Below, one piece after another: positions 1 through 12,400 of a stretch of 64,000 nt of DNA. The notes beneath the pieces were generated by a model. That model searched no databases, was not told where the DNA came from, and was given only the letters and a program-made list of their open reading frames with translations. Origin of the DNA: Brugia malayi (taxonomy: Eukaryota > Nematoda > Chromadorea > Rhabditida > Onchocercidae); the NCBI RefSeq assembly GCF_000002995.4, contig NW_025062479.1:9229721-9293720 (forward strand). The letters run 5' to 3'. Made by a program: the position numbers and the translations under genes. Position 1 is the first letter of the stretch. Each line of letters begins with the position of its first letter.

Positions 1-651
1 AGCATGATATTATCAGTCCAATTACTTCATTTGCTGTAAAATGTTTTAGGAGCCCATCAATCATAAGGAAAATGTTAGTTCAGAGGAAAAAGAGTTACAA
101 GAAATAATGCATTCCGCAATTTGAGAGATAATCAGTACATCCGCTTTCCCTTTACATTAAATATGATGAATTTAAGTTTCATTCTCTAACAATTAAAAAT
201 TTCAAAAAATCATACAATTTTTTGGTGTAAAACGAAAAAATCAAATTGGACTATGCTTATTCTAGATTTTCATCATTTTTAGAAAGATTATATTGCAAAA
301 TATAATCATTTCGGAAGTAAAAAATTTGTAGACAAACTTTAGTTTTACTTTTTTAATTTTATTATTTTATTTTTAACAATAAATAACTTTCAAATCCTGA
401 AATATCTTATCTGATAATATCATAGGACTCTTAAATAAGTTTATTTTATGGTCACAAAATTGTGTTTAAACCGAAATATTTCCTCCTTTTAAATTCTTCC
501 ATGAATTAAAGATTTTCCACAATATTTCTCTTTTCTTTAGAGGGAGAAGAAGAAAAGAATTGTTTTCATTTTCTAATTTCTTAGTTTCTATAAATTCGCA
601 CTAATCAATGACAGCTGGTATGATTTCCGGTGTGTTTCAGAGGAGCCCTAC
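1..651. other. AT-rich stretch at the window edge, no gene recognised
   Basis: Several A/T homopolymer runs and no long open frame or recognisable protein. The only structured signal is at its right edge, where an exon-like island begins. Confidence 0.5.
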
Positions 652-733
652 AATATCACTGGCTATAGTGATAGAGGACAATGCTAACAACGTGGCAGAA
701 ATTTCAATTCTTTTATCACAGTTGTTTGTTATT
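652..733 (-). CDS. Orphan exon candidate of unknown gene
   Basis: On the minus strand a strong 3' splice site (a long T run followed by CAG, ending at 734) is followed by 82 bases open in one frame (27 complete codons after one base) and then a GTAGGG 5' splice site. The peptide begins ITNNCDKRIEI and ends TIASDI, and its middle is hydrophobic. GC content is visibly higher than the surroundings. The plus strand is also open here, from a TTTCAG at 640 to a stop at 770-772, so the strand is not certain; the minus-strand acceptor is the better one. No family is recognised and no neighbouring exon was joined to it. Confidence 0.28.
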
Positions 734-739
734 CTGAAA

Positions 740-3700
740 AAAAAAAGCAAAAAGTTTGTAGAGAAATCTTAATTTCAATTGAGAAAAAAAAAAAAGGAAT
801 ATCAGAAATCAAAATTATCCGGGAAATTCATTGATATTCAATGATACCTACCTACGAGTTAATTAATTGTATGTCTGGTACAATCGATCATCAATTTTCC
901 AAAAAAAAAAAAAAAAAAAAAAACTGTTCTAACTATTTGTTTCAATCTATTAATTAATATGACTGAAGGTGGAAATAATCAGGTGAAAAAAATGGAAGAA
1001 AAGAGATAATTGTATTTAGAAACTGAAATTTATACCCACTTTCTTAACCCTTTTATCATTTCTTTTTCTTTTCACTAGGAAACGATATACATGGCTTATC
1101 GTTGCCGTTCTTACCTTTTGAATACTTTATCGAGCAATCGATAAAATTCGAAATTCGAAAAACGCTACCTCTCACTTTTTGGCAATTTTTTAAAGGAATA
1201 ATGACTGGGAATTTTTTAAACAAATCTTTTTTTTTTTTCTTATTACTTCTCCATAAATAAAGCAATAGACCCAAAAATGTCATGGCTCTATCACTTTGAA
1301 ATTTCATTAAATCAGAAAAGTTAAACTTAGGATGATAATTAAATTTATAATATTTTTTAAGTTTCAAGCCAAATCACTTTGAAAAATCTTTGAATGTATA
1401 ATCGTTAATGTTTTTTTTTTTTTTTTTAAAAATTTTTGCCTTTCTGAAGCATTCTAATCGAGAATAATTCAAAAACAATAGCTCATTGATAATGAAATCA
1501 TGAAATGGTTCATACATTTGTTAAAATTTTATGCAAATTTATGGAAAACTAACACACAGAATTGATGATGAATTGCAAGTGAAGGCATTAGGGACATAAA
1601 AAATTGAAAACTGCCGTTCAATTTCAAAATAAGAAATTAAAAAATGGGATTGCAGAAAAAGCGCTATGGTAGTACAACTGCTGATATGATTACAAAACAT
1701 TCTGCTTTTTTTTTTTTTTCATTTAGCTTGGTACTTTTGTTTTTACTTTTCTTGCTTTATCTTAATATAACTTACTACTAATTCTTCACTAATTTCCTTT
1801 TCATCAAAAAATGATCTATTTTATCAGTTTTCTCACAGATCATATTGCGCCAGTGCAGTCCTAATGATGTGGAAGAAAGAAGAGACAGTGAGAAAATGAT
1901 GGATTATTGATAATCCATGATCATTCCACGATTACTGATCTTTACCTCTGTTACAATTAACCATTTGCGTATTTGCTACCAGATATGCTCATGTTAGAAA
2001 AACATGCGGTTTACTTTTGCACTTTTGCGTTATTAATCTAGCAATGCATTTCATTATTGTTTGTCTCCGATATTCGTAGCTTTCGTTACCCTGCTACATA
2101 ATTACTGTTTACTGTTTTTTCATAAGATTAACACGGGTTTTCAGTCTGTTTACCTTCTCTAGCATTAAAATGCAATCATTGTTAGTTTGCTGAAACACAT
2201 GCTATGTAATGGATACATGTCATGTATTTGTATACATATATCATTTCTAAAATGAAACATGAGAATGTTTCTTACATTCTTGGAATAAAATTTCAAATTT
2301 CCTTGTTAATCGTTTGGAATTGAAGTACTTTTTTGTTTGTTGGGAATTGAATTTGCGCCTTACAAATTTCAAATTCGATGTACCTTTACATATGAAAGCA
2401 TTTAATACTGATAGAAATAATTATTGTAGAAAAAAAACCTTGATTTTTTATTTTACTTATTTTTACGCCTAGTCTTATTCTGAGTTTTGTCGTTCATTCT
2501 TTTTGCTTCTCTTTGCTTAAAATTTTATCAGCTTCAATGGCATGAAAAAAAAAAAAACCATGTAATTGCACACTTTTTTAGCTACACCAAAAGAAAAATT
2601 GATGATGGAAGACAGAAAAAAAATTGAGAAGAAATAAAATCTCGACCTTTGATCTTTCATAAGGATTCAGGATGAGTGGATAGTGAGGAAGTTGAAAGAT
2701 TATCTATTCTCAAATCTCGAGCTATCCTACACCAAACCACTTTGTAGTAATCTCACTTCACCAATTTCACTTTATATTGCTAATCAATAGGTCGAAATAA
2801 AACGAAATTAGTAGTCGAAAATGTCCGAAGACACTGATAGCAAAAAGGATTTTTTCTTCAAAATCATCATTTCTAAAAAACAATTACGTAAGAATAAAAT
2901 TATGAAGCAAATTAGTTTAAAAAAACGTAATTTCGAAAGAAAATAAAAATGTGTCGATATAAGTTAAAAATCATTATTTTTCTAAAAATTTTCATACTAT
3001 TTTTGCTTGTTAATTAATAAAATCAAAGTTCTGCAATATTATTTCGGAGAAAAAAAAGTTAATAATTATCAGTGATGAGAAGTATATTGTTTGATAATGA
3101 ATGAAATGTTCAGAAGAGGACATATCATTTCACTTTTCAATAAGTTTGTGATATATACTGGAGAAATTTCACGCTTCAATACTGATACACCTCGATTGAT
3201 GGATGGAAGGGTTTTTGTAATTACAGCAATGGATAGAGCACTTGGTTTATTGAAGAAGTAAAAACCATACAATTAAAACGACGATTAACAGTAATTTAGT
3301 GAACTAAGTGGTGATAAAGGATAAGGTGAAAAGTTAAATGATGCGAAATAATTTTTAATTATATGATTGAAGAGAATGGATTGAAGAGAGCTATAACTTT
3401 ATGTCTTTCCTGTTTCGCACTGAAATGCATGTGAATTTTGTCCGCATTAAAAACTGTCAAAATGATGTCACCACAAATTTCTACTTTGTAAGAAAAAAAA
3501 AGTAAAACGATGATTTGATTAAAAGCACTGATAACTGTTTGCTTGCTTTGTGTCTTTCCGTGTGCTACTGCATTCTACTATCCCGCTCGTTTATCCTTTA
3601 TTGCAAGAACTTTATGATTTACGCTAGCTTTCTTAACTATTTAAGTATTAACAAGCAGTGATCGCAATTGCAACATACTTTCCAACTTCTAATTCACATC

Positions 3701-6640
3701 AGGTCATATCATATCATATTAGAAAGACCTTAACATCTCAGTAATAAAAAATTAATCAGGGTTCGAAAATACTAACAAAGAAAAACAGTAATTTAACACT
3801 AAACCATTTATATAGTTACAATAACTTTATAGTTTAAATATAAGTGAATGATGACAATGAAAGATGAGGGATGAATCGCCTAGCCGATCATGTCATATCA
3901 ATAATAAAATGACGATGGTGATGGTGAAGTAAGTGCAATTGCGATAAGACTATAACAATATTAGGATAAACTCATTTTGAAATACTTGAAGATGATTTAT
4001 TTCTTTATATGTATTTTTCGGGATGTTTCTTTAATCGTACCACTTTGAACAATGTTTGTCGATTAAGCGATTTTCTAAGATTAGTTCAAAAAGGACAAAC
4101 AATTTGGTTTAGATGAAATTGCAATCACATTACATTTGACTGAACATGTATCATTTATTTTAACGTTTGCAAAAATTTTTGATTACAGTGTCTAAATCCG
4201 AAGTCATTTCGACTCTTTTCAAAACCTTTAACCTCGATGATTCTCTAACATTTCTTCATTTCTCCTATTCTGTTCATCAATCAATCCTTCCTTTTCCCTC
4301 TTTCGTTTTTTTCTTCCATCAGCGGTTACATTTGAAATTCAATTTCTTTCCAAAAAAAAAAAAAAAAAAAAAAGAAAAAAAGATTTTGCTCTAAACTCGG
4401 CCAAATTTAGGCTAAAAGATTAGGTGAGAATAAAAGAAATATTCAGATTCTTAAGATTCCTAATGGAATAAATCCACTAATCAAACGAGAATAGAAGTCA
4501 CTATTATAACTCAGTTATGCCAATATTGTTACATGACACCAGTTTCTCGTTTCATAAAATGTATTTAACATTACTTTACGGTAAATGTAATTTGTTCCAT
4601 TACTAAAAGTGGGAAATAATTATTTTTGTTCAGATTTTATTTTGAAGTGCAGAGTGAATTATGATTAGCCAACAAAATTTCCGTACATCAATTTGATTAT
4701 TAGTTTTTAACATTGCTGTAATATCTTTTTTTTCGATCTTTTTATACACAAAAAAACCAATTTTTTCCCTGTTATCATCAAGAAGTTTAGTTTTTTTTTT
4801 TTTTTTTTTTTCCACAAATTGATAATAAAAAACGAATATACAAAAAAAAAATCATAAAAAAAAAAAAAAAAAACGCTAATATGTGCGGAAAATACTTCTA
4901 CTTGAATAAATAAAATTAGTAAAACAGAAAAGAAATTTGAAATTTTGAAATAACAAATTTTTTTATTTTGAAACTTTTTAAATTTTCAATAATTATAGTT
5001 GTGATAATGCAGTTTTAGAAATTGAAAAGTAAAAATTTCTAAGAGCTAAATTTCATTGACTAAATAAATAAATATATATAATTTCTTCTCTTTCATCTTA
5101 CAACAATATGAATATGCACCTATACAGGTATGGCACAAATTCATACATATTTGGCAGTAATGAATGAAGGATACTATGTGAGAAGGACAGATGTGAATTG
5201 CACATGGATAGAAAGAGACATGATAGTACGCCAAAGTGTAATTGGTATTTGGAAAAATGCATTTGCGGAGATAAGCAGTAAGTATTTCTGATAGCAACAC
5301 TGTTTCCTCTTTCTCTCTCTTTAACTTTCTCCTTACCTCCTTCCCTTCTCTCTCCATCTGTTTCTTTTTTCCCGTTGAATTCTGTTATGTTTTTTTGTTG
5401 ATAATTAGTTTGAAATTCTTTCAATAGAAAAGTTTAATGATCACAAATTGTGATACTATATCATTATGATAACTAGAATGATTGATGATGTATGAGAGAG
5501 AAAGGAGGAGAGAAAGAGGGAGGGAGGGAAAAAAATAAAAACCAATTTCTAATAATTTTGCAATTATTTTTTATCATTCAATTGAACTTTACACTTTTAT
5601 TATTCATCCCGCCATTATGTCTAGCGTAATAATGATCAAATTGTTATCTGATTTGAAGACCTAATGATGACGATGATAATGATAATGCATTAAGAGATGA
5701 TAATTATGTAGAGTGTTGAAATATAAAGAATGACTGATGTGGAACGAAAATGGTAATATTATTTTAATTTCACAGTTTCAATTAGCTGGATTATTTCTAC
5801 TAAGGCAATTAAAGCAATAAATAGATTAAAAGATTTGATAAACAAATGATTTTATGTGTTTGCAATGCTTTTTGCGCATTTCTTTTTTGCTTCTTTTTAG
5901 TCTTATACAGTAATATGAAATAAAAATGATATATGATAGAAAAGTACGTTAGATACAAGAAGATATTAGCTGAATATTTATAAATACAGCACTAAGTAAT
6001 CATTCGAAAGTGCATGTATGTATCGTTACAGTTATTTGTTTAGATAAAATTAATATAAATTATAAAATGCCTACATAAGGCACTATTTATCGTGTGTGAA
6101 ATACGGATTGCTCTGAATAACCAAACAGTCGTATTCGTTATTTTGGTCTAAAATGTCTGTAATTTTACTTACTTAGTTGAAAATTTGAGGAAAATTCACT
6201 AAACAATTTTGCAACCAATAACGCATTTTTTTGTTTTTCTTATCTTCTCTCTTTAATAAAGTGTCTATAATGTAGAAAAAAGAGCAAAATACAGAGAAAT
6301 AAACCAAGAGCTAGAAATAAGACAAGAGCTATTTAATTTATTAAATCATAATTAAGAAACTTCAACACTATTCCAATTTATCAATGTCGATATAAGTAAC
6401 ATCACAAAACTCATCTATTTATTGATTTAACATACAATATATGGTTACATTAAGAATAAAAGATCAATATCATTTTCCACAAGAAAGTTGAGGTGATCTG
6501 ATTAATTGGTAATAAAAATGTTGGAAAGAAAAATGACAATTATTCTGCGACAAATGACACTACCCGTCAAAAACAGAATACAATGAGATTGATAATTGTT
6601 GGGGTCTATTGAAGTCCAACTCGATCGTAGGATATGCAAA
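740..6640. other. Gene-poor AT-rich region
   Basis: About 5.9 kb of AT-rich sequence with many A and T runs (for example 901-922, 4352-4372 and 4791-4812). Open frames here are short and low in complexity, and none has paired splice sites that I could join. No gene is supported. Confidence 0.5.
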
Positions 6641-6651
6641 TAAGTTGGCAG

Positions 6652-6765
6652 GCATACACATACAGACGCAGACACACCCACACATAAATATATTGTATAC
6701 TCACAAATATATATATATGTATACACACAAATATACATACATACACATACATACACACATACAGT
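6652..6765. repeat. CA/TA-rich microsatellite
   Basis: Interrupted dinucleotide and tetranucleotide repeat made of CA, TA and CATA units. It gives rise to spurious open frames on both strands (His/Thr/Ile-rich on plus, Tyr/Val/Cys-rich on minus). Confidence 0.85.
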
Positions 6766-7277
6766 TCATATCGTTTGTCATTTTACAACTCGAACTTTTC
6801 CATGTTCGCTGTATTCAGTAATGAAGTATGAGATTTATTAACCACTGGCAAAATAGAGAAGTTCTGGTTATTATATTTATAGATAAACTACATCAGTATA
6901 TGGTTAAATTTCATTTGTATACCAAATATTTATTCACCTAACGAGATTCTTTCAAACGAAAGAATTTTAAGAATGGACGAAATTAAATTTTACTTTAACA
7001 AACTGTAAACATTTTCTTCCATATGATTACATATTTAATGTTAAGTGAAACTTTTTTTTCTCTTTAGGATAATTAAGTTAATATATATTGAGCATTTATG
7101 AAGATACACCTGAATTAGAGGGCGATGATAATGATAATGATTATCAATGATAATTACTGGTATATATATATATGCAACGATGAATTAATTCTATTATTCA
7201 ATGGACAAAACTAACGACTGCATAACAAATTTATAAACATGCATAAACAGATACAGTTACCTTTTCTCGTCTCATAG

Positions 7278-8200
7278 ATCTCATTATTTATCTAGAAGAC
7301 TCAGGTGAGTCATCAATAATATGTTATCAATTTGTATATCTTCCTTCATTCAAGCTATTTCGAAATATTAAATACATGCTCATAAATAGAGAAAGTATCA
7401 AACAAGTTAACAAATGAGCTAAAAGGAGCGTTTTCTTTACGGTTTCTTCTTGTTGTTAATTTATATTTCTTTAGTCCAAATATCCTGAAGAACTTTTTTT
7501 TTTTCGAATTGGTAGTTGCATATATACTTTTTTCAATCATTCTTAAGTGGTATCAGAAAAAAACAAAAAAATATCTGACGGTAAATTCATTGATTTCAAA
7601 CCATGTCATCATAGTTTGGAAGCAGCAGAATTAAAGCTTGAATCTTGTGATTTAGTTTTAAACATTAGCAGATTTTCCACTTATCACAGTAAACATCAAA
7701 TAAATTTTTCAAAAGATTACGAATTCTAATTTTATAAAATTGCAACAAAAAATGTACCATAGGTAATTGAAATTCGAATAATGATTTTTTCAGTATTAAA
7801 AAAAATAGCTCACAGCGTTGGAGATAAAGAAAAACAAAATTCCAGATGTGACACAAGTTTACGAAGTTATGGAAAACTGATTGCAGTTGAAGGAACAGAG
7901 AAGGGTGGTAAGCTTAACAAAAACTAAAAACAAAATAAAATGAAATTGTATGAAAAGGATTTTAAATTTAAATTATGATTATATAATTAAAATATCAGTA
8001 GGCGGTAAATACATGAAACCGTTTTTGTTTTCTTTTGTGTGTTTTTTTTTGTTTTGTTATGCTATGAATCTTGTTTAAAATCATGAAAAAGCTAAAAAGA
8101 CAATTCACATATCATGGACAATCTCTTTATTGTAGATAAAAGAAATTATGTCAAAAATGTTTCATTGACCATTGATCTATTGTTCAGTGATTGGTATTGA
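7278..8200 (+). CDS. Candidate four-exon gene of unknown function, 5' end not found
   Basis: Four segments join in one frame: 7278-7304, 7548-7688, 7794-7907 and 8136-8200, ending in TGA at 8198-8200. All three introns are phase 1. Splice signals include TCATAG/GTGAGT around exon 1, TTTTTTCAG before exon 3, GTAAGC after it and TTGTAG before exon 4; the acceptor of exon 2 (TTCTTAAG) is weaker. The joined peptide is hydrophilic and charged, with stretches such as DGKFIDFKPCHHSLEAAELK in exon 2 and SYGKLIAVEGTEKG in exon 3, unlike the Phe/Ile/Lys-rich translation of the surrounding AT-rich DNA. No start codon was found, so the gene would begin upstream or the model is wrong. I do not recognise the family. 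Consistent phase over three introns is the main support. Confidence 0.35.
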
Positions 8201-8209
8201 TGGATCAGC

Positions 8210-9370
8210 AGTCCAAAAGTTATATTTAGAATAGAAAGTTATGAAAGTTCAAAAAACAAAAATCAGGAAGATTAGAGAAATAATATTTGTTATAAAGAAA
8301 TGAATAAGATAATACCTTCAAAAAAGTATTATAAGAAGTGATCGGTACAAACCGAAACAAAATGATAGCCAAAGTCAGAAAAGCTGTCTTATTTTTTCAT
8401 ATAAATATTATTTCGGTTTTATCTCTTTATATTAAGTTATAGATTGAATTGTCTCAAAATGTAGTAAAGTAAATATAGGAGTCATCATTTGCTATTTAAA
8501 TGACCACAAATAAGTTCTTCATCACTGGTCTAATTGTGGGATTTAAGCGTAATAAGTTTTTAAGGTTTTTTTCTTGTCAGGTTTGACAAAAAAAGTTTAA
8601 CAATAGATAATATCACTTTCTACTTCATCTCACCCGTTAAACTCATTCCAGATAAAAGAGATTGCTATTGCACCTTCCTAGATTTCGCTTTAATTTTTTA
8701 TTTTATTTTTTTTTATTTTTATTTTCTTTTTATCTTCTTGTTTATTTTTATTTTATATTTTACTAAAAATTTCTCCATGCAAATCACATTGTCAAGATTA
8801 TAAAATTCGAGAGTATAGAAAGTAAGTTGAAACTTTAAAGAAAAAAATGGAAAAAATTTACAATCTAGAAGATAAAATCAAAATGTAGAGAAATGGAAGT
8901 TGTTTACTTGAGTTAAACAATGCTTTTTAATAACGATTTTCTGTTCTTCTTTCGAAGGACAGAGACTTTGCCGCATTGAAGTTATTGTGTATTCTATTAT
9001 ATGATTTGCAAAGAAGAAAATTTATTTTTTATTTTATTAAAAAAAAACATGCAAAAAGAAGAAGGCAACGAACTTGAAAAAAGTGGTACCACCAACATTT
9101 GGAAAACAATATATCAATGATAACATCAATAAGTAAAACTTCTTAGCATAATGTTGCTAGAAGACACAAAAAGAACTCTTTTTTTTTGCAGGCTTGCAAA
9201 ACGGCGCTTTCATCAATCAAGGAAGGTCTCTCTCTTTCTCCTTGAGAATTCATTGAGGTTTAAAGCAAATTAGCTGATACCTTTTCCTTCTCATAGTCCT
9301 CTTTCCCTCCCACTCTCTTGTAAAACCACCTCCTACTTTACCCTTTTCGCCCTCACCCTTGCTTGCTTAT
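8210..9370. other. AT-rich stretch, nothing recognised
   Basis: No open frame with paired splice sites. A pyrimidine-rich tract of CT and CCT at 9218-9360 stands out just before the possible first exon at 9375. Confidence 0.45.
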
Positions 9371-9374
9371 CGAC

Positions 9375-9430
9375 ATGGCAAATGATGGGCTATTTCGAAA
9401 CGCTACGAGAAAAAGTGAATATCTTTTGAG
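9375..9430 (+). CDS. Possible first coding exon, unknown gene
   Basis: An ATG at 9375 opens 18 codons (MANDGLFRNATRKSEYLL) plus two bases, then meets a good 5' splice site (TTTTGAG/GTATGA). It lies in a short island of higher GC preceded by a CT-rich tract, which resembles a promoter and first exon. The next clear TTTCAG acceptor, ending at 9771, leads to a stop within three codons, so no continuation could be built. It may be a short upstream frame or chance. Confidence 0.2.
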
Positions 9431-9439
9431 GTATGAGCA

Positions 9440-12400
9440 CGTTTATCCCGGTACAGTATTTATCTCTGCATTTACGCTAGAAATTTTTGAAATTTCAAAC
9501 AAATTGATAAATTTTTTCAAGTTTCGAAAAGTTTAAAAGTTTTCTTTTCTTTTGTTTTAAACCATTTCGTAATTATTTATTACGACGGTTACCATATTCC
9601 ATTACTCAAAGATGCATGGGATTATGTTGGAAGTGCATGTATGCTAGCACCGAAAAATATGCAAGACCGATTGCTTCGACAGTCCTTGCGACAGTCACTT
9701 CATTGAGATATAGTTACTTCAACAATTATACCTGTTGTTAATTATCACCTACACACACTAATTTATTTCAGATATGTTTAGAGTCAAAAAAAAGGTTACT
9801 GTAACCAGGAAAATGAAACATAGCGTTCGAATTTCTCACTCATCTAGACAATTCAACATGGAAATTTTGGTAAAATAAACTTAAAATACTGACGATGAAA
9901 TTATTCCAATCACAGAGTAACCTGAAAGTTAAGGACTACAAAATAAATTACACTGATATTCAAGGTTAAATTTAAAAGTTTACATAAAAATTTTTCTAAC
10001 GAAAGTGCCGAAAAAATTTTTGAGCGAAGGTTTTTGAATGTTTAAATCAACAGATTAAGAGAGGTTTGCAAACAAATATAGAAGAAACATCGACAAAAAA
10101 AAAAGGGAATCATTTCGAGATCATCTTTACTGATTAGCGTAACTTTTAGTGCAATGTTTTCTGTATGCGCGCAACTGATACGGTTTAACATATTGCTCTT
10201 CTCAAAATGGTTTGAACTTTAATTAAACTTTTCACTTAATTGAACAATTACTCATTGAATATCTTCATTCGACAGTCGTTGTAAGTAATTCATATGAAAC
10301 AAAGGTTAAAAATGACAAATAACTGTTTCACTTATTTACTTGAGTTGTTTAGCTTTTTAAAAAAAAAAAAAAAAACACCTTTAATTTGTTTAAATTAGAA
10401 ATATCAATATAGGAAAGAGAAATAGGATATATTAAAGGGATGGCGAATTGTCTTTTATCAATCAGGTTCAAATCCGCTTCTACCTGAAAACAGAACTGTG
10501 ATTGTAGGAGACACATCCCAGAATAGTGAAGTAAGCCAAAACGTGTAATATCTATTGTTAGAGATAAAATGTAACAAAAATACAGAATATTTTGCTATCA
10601 TCATTTGAACAATGATTATAACAATCGTATAGAACGATTTACGATTTTATTCTTGCATTTTTCAACAGATAGAAAAATCTGGAAAATTTTAAAAATAAAT
10701 AAATGTCACAAAAATGTGAATACAGAAACCTTTTAATTCGCCTATACAAAATAATTTGAACGGGAAATGTTTGTTACGTTTGGTTTGGTTGAGATCTTTC
10801 ATCCCCCTGCCCCTTCCTTTTTCCTCGCAAATGACGTACGAGAATGAACGCTAGACATTATTCATCATTTTACAAAAAATAAAAAAATAAAAAGGAGGAA
10901 AAAACACTGTTACTCTCATTATTCTTCCAAAGTTTCGCTTCATTTCCTTATGCTTTTTTTCTCTCCGAAAAGTGTGAGGAAAAAATGGATAGCAAAACAA
11001 AATCAATGAATGAACAAATTACTGCTAATTGTTTATAAAATCAAAACTATGGTTAATTTCTATAACTTAATCTTTAATCTATAATTTCCTTAACTTAATA
11101 TTTTTATTTTTATTTTATTTTATCTGTATGCATATATGTTAAATTCTTGCAACTTTATTGCAGACTAAACCTTCCATTATTATCATAAGATGAAATCTTC
11201 ACCATACATGATGAATTCATTTTTGATGATAAAGAATGATTTATTTTGAGGGATCGTATTTAACAAGTTGTATATATTCTTAATAATCATAAATGTAGCG
11301 AAATGATGTTATAATGAAATAAGATGAAACTGGAATAAGAAAAATATAAGTTTAATTTCATTGTTATTGTAAACAAAGTTAGAATGATATGAGAAATGCT
11401 TATGTCAGTCATTAATTATCATTAACGTGAAACAGTTACCTGTAGAGAGAAAAGAAGGAAAAGAAAAGAAAAAAGGATAGCAATAGCGTAAATTGCTCAC
11501 ATGACTGATTGCTTGATCATAATTTTCTGGAAATATCATCATAGCAACAAGAAAGTCGTTAATTTGAGAACTTCAACAAATATATTACCAGAAGATGATA
11601 ATCTTTTGTTATTACATCATTTCGAGTGTAAGAAATAGTTTCACATTTGAAAAATGCCTCTTCTTTATTTTGGTTTTTTTTTTTTACCTTAATGAATTTT
11701 TCAAATGAAAAAAAGAACGGAAATTTTTTTCATAAAATTTAATCTCTTTTCTAAAAAATTCTAAATCAAAATAATGCAATCATAAAGAGCATATAATAGC
11801 ATATAACAAAAACAGTTATCTCTATTTTTTGTTTAAACATATATTTTTGTTTTTTGATTCTCTTCCAAGCTATTACATTATCAACATTAAACATTTCATA
11901 TGAAGCACATAAAAATTAATGAAAATGAAAATGTTTTATCTTACATTTCTCATTCCAAAAAAAAAAAAGTGTATGAGAAATATAAATAGGGATAGACAGA
12001 GATAGTTTGATTGAGATGGATGATAGAAGCATCATTATAATACCTGACTGTACATTTGCATTAGCATTCTTGGCATCCTGAATAATTCACATATATTCTT
12101 TTCCAAGCAACTTAATGCTTCAAAATCATAACAACCAATCTTTTCTTTCTTTTCTAATTCTCTTTCTTTCCCTCTCCTCTCTCATAATCATTAGTATTCT
12201 CTAAGATACAAAATAAAACGACGCTACGCAATTATCAAAATTGTTCATATTTTTAGTACTATAAGCAAAAAAAAAGCATTTAACAAATATTGGTGATAAA
12301 ATTTATTTGAGAAAAAGTTGGATTTTACTATTAACCAATTGTATAAAAAACTTTTGTTTTCAATTTATTTAGAAGAACAAATTCAATTTTTGTTCTTTCA

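Noticed and set aside
5046..5424. Two overlapping minus-strand frames of 103 and 108 codons
   Set aside because: They overlap each other in different frames and come from CT/GA-rich low-complexity DNA.
10465..10475. GGTTCAAATCC, a match to the tRNA B-box
   Set aside because: The flanking bases do not form a T-stem, and no proper A-box, anticodon stem or acceptor stem could be found around it.
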